Shown here in pieces: positions 5,584-9,695 of a stretch of 9,695 nucleotides of DNA. This DNA comes from Bacteroidia bacterium (GTDB lineage: Bacteria > Bacteroidota > Bacteroidia > Bacteroidales > Dysgonomonadaceae), in contig BNXH01000062.1 of assembly GCA_025999435.1 (NCBI GenBank), forward strand, positions 1-9,695, written 5' to 3'. Position 1 is the first letter of the stretch; each line of letters opens with the position of its first letter. Both the position numbers and the translations under genes were made by a program. The notes under the pieces are model-generated. The model had not been told where the DNA came from and did not search any database. It saw nothing but the letters and a program-made list of their open reading frames with translations.

Positions 5584-7341
5584 TTATGATAATTCGAGGC
5601 CAAATTCGTCTTTCAATTTCCGGAGGCTTTCGTTCTCTTCCATCATCAGATTGAATTTCTCAGCAGGTGTGAAAGCCAGCTTCTTCTCATTATCTTCACT
5701 AATACGAACCTCCATTTTCAGATGGGTATTTTTCAGATTTACGCGTAATCTCGAAAGAATATCCATTCCACTATCCGTCAAACGCTGTTCTTGCACCGGA
5801 TTGTTTACCACTACTTCAAAAACAGTATTTGCTATAAGATTTGGCAGGCAATTAAGCATCGTATTTTTTAAATGGTGCTCCTCTGTTATTTCTTCAGCAT
5901 ACGCTTTCCATTCGTTAATGAGTTGAAGAGGAGTAAAGCGTTCGTTCAATATTTCGATTGTCATTTCATGACGTTCCTCCTCCTTTTCCTTTTTCTGACC
6001 GAATGCCGAAATAGAGACTCCCAGTCCACCTATATGAATATTAACAGGCTTTTGCGTTGGCTCTTTTGTTTGGGTTGGAGCCGATGGCATACGAGCATCA
6101 CTTTTGGGTGCGGCAATAAGTTGGGATTGTGGTGGCTTTGGAGATGTTTTGACCGGATTAGCCGTATTGGGAGCAGGAGTGGTCTCCTGTTGTGAGAATA
6201 TCGGATCAATTACCTGCTTTTTTTTTTGATCTTCCGGTCCTGCTTGAGGGGAAGATAACTGGCATAGTCGTATTATCGTCAGATCGGAGAGTAGCCGTTT
6301 GTTCCGGCTAATCCTGTAATTGAGATCACTTTCGTTAACAATATCAATAGCTTTATACAAGAACTCATTACTGCATTTTTTTGCAGTTTCAATATACCTG
6401 TCGCGAATAGATGCCCCTACTTCAAACAAATCCGCCGTTTTAGGATCTTTACACAAAAGCAAATCTCTTAAATGCGTTGCTATCCCTGTAATCACATTGT
6501 TGCCATCGAAGCCTTTGGATAATATTTCGTTCAGAATAAGTAACCCGTCAACTACATTGTTGGAAAGAATACAGTCTGTCAGACGAAAATAATATTCATA
6601 GTCTAACACATTCAGGTTCTCAATAACAGCCTTATATGTGACATTTCCTCCGGTAAAACTTACCACCTGATCGAAGATCGACAAGGCGTCACGCATTCCT
6701 CCATCCGCTTTTTGGGCAAGTACGTTCAAAGCTTCGGGTTCGGTATTTACATTTTCCTGATCGGCTACATACTGAAGATGCTCAACGGTATCTTTTATAG
6801 TGATGCGACTGAAATCATATATCTGGCAACGCGAGAGAATAGTCGGTAATATTTTATGCTTCTCGGTAGTTGCTAAAATAAAAATAGCATGATGCGGAGG
6901 TTCTTCCAGTGTTTTCAGGAATGCATTGAATGCAGCTTGTGAAAGCATATGTACCTCATCGATGATATATACCTTATATTTCCCTATTTGAGGTGGGATG
7001 CGGACTTGCTCTATCAGGGAACGGATATCGTCGACTGAGTTGTTAGAGGCGGCATCCAGCTCATGTATATTGAAAGAGCGTTGTTCGTTAAAAGCAACAC
7101 ACGACTCGCACTGATTGCAAGCTTCACCATTGGCAGCGGGAGACAAACAGTTTATCGTTTTCGCAAAAATACGGGCGCAAGTAGTTTTGCCAACCCCTCT
7201 AGGCCCGCAAAAGAGATATGCATGGGCTAACTTTCCCGATGCAATCGCATTCTTCAGAGTCGTGGTTAATGCCCTTTGTCCCACTACCGAGTTGAACGTA
7301 ACCGGTCGGTATTTTCGCGCTGAAACTATATAATTGTTCAT
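5584..7341 (-). CDS. dnaX: DNA polymerase III subunit gamma/tau (clamp loader)
   Basis: 585 residues from the ATG at 7341. The upstream ATG at 7362 is in frame but falls at the expected transcript start, whereas 7341 has AAGGAG 9 nt ahead and gives the typical opening N-Y-I-V-S-A-R-K-Y-R-P. Seen: Walker A G-P-R-G-V-G-K-T (46-53), four zinc cysteines (65, 75, 78, 81), Walker B Y-I-I-D-E (125-129), sensor A-T-T-E (157-160) and the S-R-C arginine finger (169-171). Domain III ends near 365, followed by a proline/lysine-rich linker and a tau-specific region ending E-F-G-L-E-L-S, a tail type I associate with Bacteroidales. The protein loads the sliding clamp and, as tau, ties polymerase cores and helicase together. 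An A10 tract at residues 372-375 probably also yields a short gamma form. No partner gene is adjacent. Confidence 0.95.
   Translation of the reverse strand: MNNYIVSARKYRPVTFNSVVGQRALTTTLKNAIASGKLAHAYLFCGPRGVGKTTCARIFAKTINCLSPAANGEACNQCESCVAFNEQRSFNIHELDAASNNSVDDIRSLIEQVRIPPQIGKYKVYIIDEVHMLSQAAFNAFLKTLEEPPHHAIFILATTEKHKILPTILSRCQIYDFSRITIKDTVEHLQYVADQENVNTEPEALNVLAQKADGGMRDALSIFDQVVSFTGGNVTYKAVIENLNVLDYEYYFRLTDCILSNNVVDGLLILNEILSKGFDGNNVITGIATHLRDLLLCKDPKTADLFEVGASIRDRYIETAKKCSNEFLYKAIDIVNESDLNYRISRNKRLLSDLTIIRLCQLSSPQAGPEDQKKKQVIDPIFSQQETTPAPNTANPVKTSPKPPQSQLIAAPKSDARMPSAPTQTKEPTQKPVNIHIGGLGVSISAFGQKKEKEEERHEMTIEILNERFTPLQLINEWKAYAEEITEEHHLKNTMLNCLPNLIANTVFEVVVNNPVQEQRLTDSGMDILSRLRVNLKNTHLKMEVRISEDNEKKLAFTPAEKFNLMMEENESLRKLKDEFGLELS
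6206..6228 (-). promoter_or_regulatory. A10 slippery tract in dnaX (predicted programmed frameshift or transcript slippage)
   Basis: The coding strand reads GAT CAA AAA AAA AAG CAG. The run of ten A (6218-6227) contains the A-AAA-AAG heptamer used in E. coli dnaX. In the -1 frame the ribosome would read GCA GGT AAT TGA and stop (TGA at 6208-6206). In the +1 frame it would read AGC AGG TAA and stop (6212-6210). Products would be about 378 or 376 residues, ending just after domain III. CAGGAG and CTCCTG (6174-6189) form a 6-bp hairpin 27 nt downstream, farther than usual for a stimulator, and no strong Shine-Dalgarno site precedes the tract. Confidence 0.68.
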
Positions 7342-7364
7342 CCTGATTTTCTCCTTTAGCATTA

Positions 7365-7372
7365 CAAAGCTA
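7365..7372 (-). promoter_or_regulatory. Promoter -7 element of dnaX
   Basis: The minus strand reads TAGCTTTG, an exact TAnnTTTG match, 23 bp before the ATG at 7341. Upstream on the same strand are three long T-tracts separated by CCG-containing spacers; there is no clear -33 TTTG. The expected transcript start near 7358-7360 falls on the upstream ATG and supports the shorter protein. Confidence 0.55.
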
Positions 7373-7490
7373 TGAAAAAAAACGGAAAGAAAAAACGGAA
7401 AAACCGAAGGTTAAGACTCAACTTTTTTAACAGTCTACTCATTACATTTATATCATCACTAAAAACTATCATCTATTATATGTATGGAAC

Positions 7491-7537
7491 AAAAAACAAG
7501 CCCTATTGTGACGGAACACACATGCTAAAATAGGCTT
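7491..7537 (-). terminator. Possible minus-strand terminator upstream of dnaX
   Basis: AAGCCCTATT (7498-7507) pairs with AATAGGCTT (7529-7537) with one bulged base around a 21-nt loop. On the minus strand the hairpin is followed by GTTTTTT (7497-7491). No minus-strand gene is seen upstream in this gap, so it would end either an unrecognised small RNA or read-through transcription. Confidence 0.35.
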
Positions 7538-7570
7538 TAAGGACTAAGGATTATTGGAATTTCTATTTAA

Positions 7571-7617
7571 ATGAGGGCGTATAAATTGCAAATTTAATTT
7601 ATACGCTCTCATTTTTT
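7571..7617 (+). terminator. Strong hairpin terminator in the gap before tRNA-Leu
   Basis: Arms 7571-7587 and 7596-7612 pair over 17 bp with one G-T wobble around an 8-nt loop, followed by T6 (7612-7617). It has the form of a plus-strand intrinsic terminator, yet no plus-strand gene precedes it in the 7363-7570 stretch, where I see no coding signal and no consensus promoter. It may end a small RNA or insulate the tRNA gene. Confidence 0.6.
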
Positions 7618-7627
7618 GATTTAAAGT

Positions 7628-7658
7628 GTTGTTTGCAGAACATTTTATTATATCTTTG
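7628..7658 (+). promoter_or_regulatory. tRNA-Leu promoter
   Basis: TATCTTTG at 7651-7658 is an exact -7 element. GTTG at 7628-7631 lies 19 bp upstream, at the spacing of the Bacteroidetes -33 TTTG. The predicted start near 7665 leaves a short leader before the tRNA at 7681. Confidence 0.6.
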
Positions 7659-7680
7659 TACCCGCTAACGCAATTTAGCT

Positions 7681-7762
7681 GCGGATGTGGTGTAATTGGT
7701 AGCCACGCCAGACTTAGGATCTGGTGCTGAGAGGCGTGGGGGTTCGAGTCCCTTCATCCGCA
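7681..7762 (+). tRNA. tRNA-Leu, anticodon UAG
   Basis: Acceptor stem GCGGATG (7681-7687) pairs with CATCCGC (7755-7761), followed by discriminator A. The D-loop contains TAATTGGTAG. Anticodon stem CCAGA (7708-7712) and TCTGG (7720-7724) encloses loop CTTAGGA with anticodon TAG at 7715-7717, reading CUA and, by wobble, other CUN leucine codons. The variable region is long enough for a class II tRNA, as leucine tRNAs require, and the T-loop is TTCGAGT. CCA is not encoded. Confidence 0.95.
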
Positions 7763-7767
7763 CTGAG

Positions 7768-7806
7768 AGCGACAAATTGAAGATTTCTTCTTTTTGTCGC
7801 TTTTTT
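7768..7806 (+). terminator. Intrinsic terminator of tRNA-Leu
   Basis: AGCGACAAA (7768-7776) pairs perfectly with TTTGTCGCT (7793-7801). An inner GAAGA/TCTTC pairing extends the hairpin. T6 (7801-7806) follows directly. Confidence 0.85.
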
Positions 7807-7836
7807 CATTCCTGTAACTTCCTATTTCTGTGTTGA

Positions 7837-8028
7837 TTAAATGAAGAAATGAATTGTGGGATCACGGATCAGGTAAAAATAGATGGTATAAATTTGCGTT
7901 TTCCTGCTGAGCCCGTTTTCCCCGGACGAATAGATTTGCTTGGCCGATAATAGTATGGCGCAAAATATTGCAGCGAAAATTGAAATAGAAAAGGCTGCCA
8001 AAAGTATTATCTGATCGGGTGTTGTCAT
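7837..8028 (-). pseudogene. Probable 5' fragment of a membrane protein, 63 residues
   Basis: The frame starts with an ATG that overlaps the stop of the AraC-type relic as ATGA. It encodes one clear hydrophobic helix (about residues 7-29, I-I-L-L-A-A-F-S-I-S-I-F-A-A-I-F) and then a polar stretch with E-N-G-L. The layout resembles the amino end of the membrane-anchored regulators of Bacteroidetes that carry a C-terminal AraC helix-turn-helix, as if a second such gene had been truncated. It could instead be a genuine small membrane protein. The family guess is weak; the reading frame and coupling are seen. Confidence 0.3.
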
Positions 8029-8314
8029 ATATCGCTTATTCCCTTGTCTTTCTTACATCTCCAATAACTTCTTACACTTCCGAATCCTGCCAGCTTGCAT
8101 AATGACTCGACACTTTTCCCCTGGTTCTCGTCCATTTGCAGGAGTTTTTCCATTTCAGCCATCGCCAGGAGTTTACATATTGCCTGAAATTCATTCCATA
8201 AACCTCATTGATAAAGTGGGATAAGTAGCTCTTATTAGTCTTGAATATATCCAGAAGATCGGTAATCTTCAGTTTCATATCAAGATAGGACCTGTGGATA
8301 TAAACATCTGCGCG
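8025..8314 (-). pseudogene. AraC-family DNA-binding domain remnant, frameshifted
   Basis: The frame opens after a stop at 8317-8315. It reads S-Y-L-D-M-K-L-K-I-T-D-L-L, then K-T-N-K-S-Y-L-S-H-F-I-N-E and Y-G-M-N-F-R-Q-Y-V-N-S-W-R, the first helix-turn-helix of Bacteroidetes AraC regulators. At about 8160 the homology jumps one frame: the next frame gives M-A-E-M-E-K-L-L-Q-M, later C-K-L-A-G-F-G-S-V-R-S-Y, then K-K-D-K-G-I-S, the second helix-turn-helix, before a TGA at 8027-8025. The unshifted frame runs to 8072 as nonsense. All upstream sensor regions are missing. This is a relic or, less likely, a gene carrying sequencing errors. Confidence 0.68.
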
Positions 8315-8319
8315 CTAAA

Positions 8320-8415
8320 GTAGATAACTTACATGGAAAATTTTACCGCTTTCCTATACCGCTGAATGAAGATTATGCGAGCTTAGGTATCACTCCTCAA
8401 AATCCGGGCTATTAA
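8320..8415 (+). pseudogene. C-terminal remnant of a SusD/RagB-family protein
   Basis: The plus frame ending at TAA 8413-8415 reads ...G-K-F-Y-R-F-P-I-P-L-N-E-D-Y then T-P-Q-N-P-G-Y and stops. A PIP motif shortly before a terminal Q-N-P-G-Y is the signature end of SusD-like outer-membrane glycan-binding lipoproteins. Further upstream the same frame overlaps the AraC relic on the other strand and loses all resemblance, so only about 30 residues survive. The true boundary lies between about 8315 and 8335. Intact SusD proteins pair with SusC transporters; neither is present here. Confidence 0.55.
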
Positions 8416-8608
8416 AATATATCAGAATAAGGAGAAGCTAGGTACTAAACGAAAGATACAATAGACTCATAATCTATTTATTAAAATGTATTTAATAAAT
8501 AAAAACATTATTTTCGTTAATTTATCAGTTTATTTAAAAATAAATATTAAATTACATAATATTCTATTTTATAATAAAACACTTATATTAACCTTTAAAT
8601 TCAAACTT

Positions 8609-9153
8609 ATGGGAGCAAAATTATTTAGATTGTCAGTTTTGATTTTAATGGTTTGGTTTATCGTCCCCCGGTGTGGGTTGACTATGCAGATGGAAAGAGG
8701 CTGAACACTGCTACTTTAATTGTAGAGAAATATGAAGCAAGTAAATGGTGGGAAAAATTTGCAAATGAAGGATTGAATGCGGTAGTCAAATACGGTAAAA
8801 ACAAGTTAGGTAAAGATGGGGCTAGTTTAGACCAAGCAGAAGCAATTGTTGTTGCCTCTCCGACAGAAATCTTATTCTTACCTGCGGATAGAATTGTAAA
8901 AAAATATAATACTAAATCTTATACCCATACATTTGTAGAATATTTTACAACGATAACAATTGACTGGAGTAATACTAATGGTATTTCTATTAATGGAATA
9001 AATTCTGGCAATTTAGACAAACCGAAAACATGGATTAATGTGATAGGTAAAGCCTTCAATGAAAGTAAACCAAAACTAACGAACGGAGAAGTTCTTGTTT
9101 GTGCAGGATTTGGAAATGTCTGGAAAGGCATGAAGATAACAACTCCTAAGTAA
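8609..9153 (+). CDS. Unknown secreted or membrane-anchored protein, apparent 1-base frameshift near the start
   Basis: The ATG at 8609 begins M-G-A-K-L-F-R-L-S-V-L-I-L-M-V-W-F-I-V, a signal or anchor helix, but that frame stops at 8702-8704. The long downstream frame (open from 8629 to the stop at 9153) has no ATG upstream of its homogeneous body; its first possible start is TTG 8653. One extra C in the C5 run at 8665-8669 would join the two, giving about 181 residues. The body starts V-W-V-D-Y-A-D-G-K and is about 160 residues, lysine- and asparagine-rich, with a possible strand motif I-V-V-A-S-P-T-E-I-L-F-L-P-A-D-R-I. I recognise no family. Very AT-rich leader. A barrel gene follows 46 bp later and may be co-transcribed. 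Confidence 0.5.
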
Positions 9154-9199
9154 TTTGAAAATCATATATTTATCTGTTAAATAAATCCAATATAAAGCC

Positions 9200-9457
9200 A
9201 TGAAGAAAAAAATAATACTAAACATTCTTGTTTTTATATTCACATTACCTGTTTTCTGCCAATTTGGAATTAAAGGTGGAGTTAATTTATCTACGTTGAC
9301 AAATTATACAAGTGCAAGTTATCGTTTTGGTGGTCATATAGGACTAACTTTTGAAAAAAGGCTTTCAGACAAGTGGTATTTCCAGCCTGAACTATTACTT
9401 TCTTCAAGTGGCGCTAATTTCGGCGATATCAGTTCTGTTATAAAAGGGGGACATGTT
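9200..9457 (+). pseudogene. Outer-membrane beta-barrel protein (PF13568-type) interrupted by an insertion sequence
   Basis: The start shows a signal peptide (K-K-K-I-I-L-N-I-L-V-F-I-F-T-L-P-V-F-C-Q) and then F-G-I-K-G-G-V-N-L-S-T-L, the usual first strand of small Bacteroidetes porin-like barrels. Next come G-L-T-F-E-K-R-L-S-D-K-W-Y-F-Q-P-E-L-L-L and S-S-G-A-N-F, also characteristic. Homology stops at about residue 86. The frame then runs into insertion-sequence DNA and ends at 9499, giving 99 residues where family members have roughly 180-220. The product would lack most of its strands and is unlikely to fold. The remainder may lie beyond the insertion. Confidence 0.7.
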
Positions 9458-9695
9458 CAGGGCAAACGCATCAAATTTTTGTTATTAATTCCGGAATAAG
9501 TACTATCTTTCCGAAGAAAACGCCTTATGGAAAGTCCGCTGTACTATTTTTCGTCTTTAACAGATCCCCGTGTAGAAAGAACTCGCGAGCATGATCTTGA
9601 AGATATATTATTTATCGCCATAGCCTCTATAATTTGTGGAGCAGAAGGCTGGAATGAGATTGAAGAATTCGGCAAGTCTAAAGAAGACTGGCTCA
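9458..9695 (+). mobile_element. ISAs1-family insertion sequence, left end and 5' part
   Basis: The transposase start at 9527 is preceded by a short leader. CAGGGCAAACGCATCAAA begins at 9458, exactly where the barrel protein loses homology; as I recall, CAGG(G) ends are usual in this family. The right end, inverted repeat partner and target duplication are outside the window, so the boundary is inferred, to within a few bases. Confidence 0.62.
9527..9695 (+). CDS. ISAs1-family transposase, N-terminal part (runs off the window)
   Basis: 56 residues are visible. Y-F-S-S-L-T-D-P-R-V-E-R-T, then H-D-L-E-D-I-L-F-I-A-I-A-S-I-I-C-G-A-E-G-W-N-E-I-E-E-F-G match the transposase-associated N-terminal domain of ISAs1 elements (D-P-R, H-x-L-x-D-I-L, I-C-G, W-x-E-I-x-x-F). 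The DDE catalytic residues would lie beyond the window, so activity cannot be judged. The frame is open only from 9500, so the ATG at 9527 is the natural start. It would excise and insert the element by a DDE mechanism. Confidence 0.88.
   Translation, partial: MESPLYYFSSLTDPRVERTREHDLEDILFIAIASIICGAEGWNEIEEFGKSKEDWL

Noticed and set aside
5382..5654. Plus-strand open frame of 90 codons after the DUF3332 gene
   Set aside because: It translates the MITE-like element and the antisense of the dnaX 3' end; no family resemblance.
6174..6189. Hairpin downstream of the dnaX slippery tract as a frameshift stimulator
   Set aside because: Six base pairs at 27 nt distance is outside the usual 5-10 nt spacing, so it is noted but not relied upon.
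5651..6592. Several plus-strand frames opposite dnaX
   Set aside because: All are antisense shadows of a strongly conserved gene.
8486..8608. Start of the frameshifted unknown protein at ATG 8486
   Set aside because: The stretch is extremely AT-rich, encodes low-complexity I/L/N/K sequence, and looks like leader DNA; ATG 8609 starts directly before a good signal helix.

Overview
The window looks like chromosome from a low-GC member of the Bacteroidetes, probably order Bacteroidales (a Dysgonomonas- or Parabacteroides-like organism is a guess). The grounds are the Bacteroidales-type DnaX, a DUF3332 lipoprotein, an FtsB/DivIC protein ending in the usual EDVYIIE-like tail, a PF13568-type outer-membrane barrel, a SusD-like carboxy-terminal tail, weak Shine-Dalgarno sites, and several exact matches to the Bacteroidetes -7 promoter element TAnnTTTG.

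Layout. Positions 3-1606 (+) hold the 3' part of a GtrA-family membrane protein and a six-helix membrane protein whose cytoplasmic half is a Nudix fold with its catalytic glutamates missing. Positions 1612-1851 are a palindromic, MITE-like element between convergent genes. Positions 1856-3439 (-) are a tight three-gene operon: an FtsB/DivIC-type divisome protein, a small four-helix membrane protein that overlaps it by ATGA, and a bile-acid:sodium-symporter-family transporter. It is divergent from xerD (3540-4436, +), and the two -7 elements abut. Positions 4437-4829 hold a heptamer tandem repeat and a second palindromic element. A DUF3332 lipoprotein gene (4830-5378, +) converges on dnaX (5584-7341, -), with a third palindromic element between them. 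Positions 7363-7680 carry two hairpins and a promoter that leads into tRNA-Leu(UAG), which has its own strong terminator.

From about 7830 the character changes to a graveyard and insertion zone. It contains a truncated membrane reading frame, a frameshifted AraC-type DNA-binding domain, the last ~30 residues of a SusD-like protein, a frameshifted unknown secreted or membrane protein, and an outer-membrane barrel gene cut by an ISAs1-family insertion sequence that runs off the window end.

Most notable points: an A10 slippery tract in dnaX directly after the clamp-loader domains, where both alternative frames stop within a few codons, predicting a programmed short gamma form; three unrelated palindromic elements at gene 3' ends within 4 kb; the pseudo-Nudix membrane protein with a dyad over its promoter; and the unannotated gene relics. 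I see no CRISPR array and no clear new defence system. Several starts were shortened because promoter position, ribosome binding site or family length favours an internal ATG.
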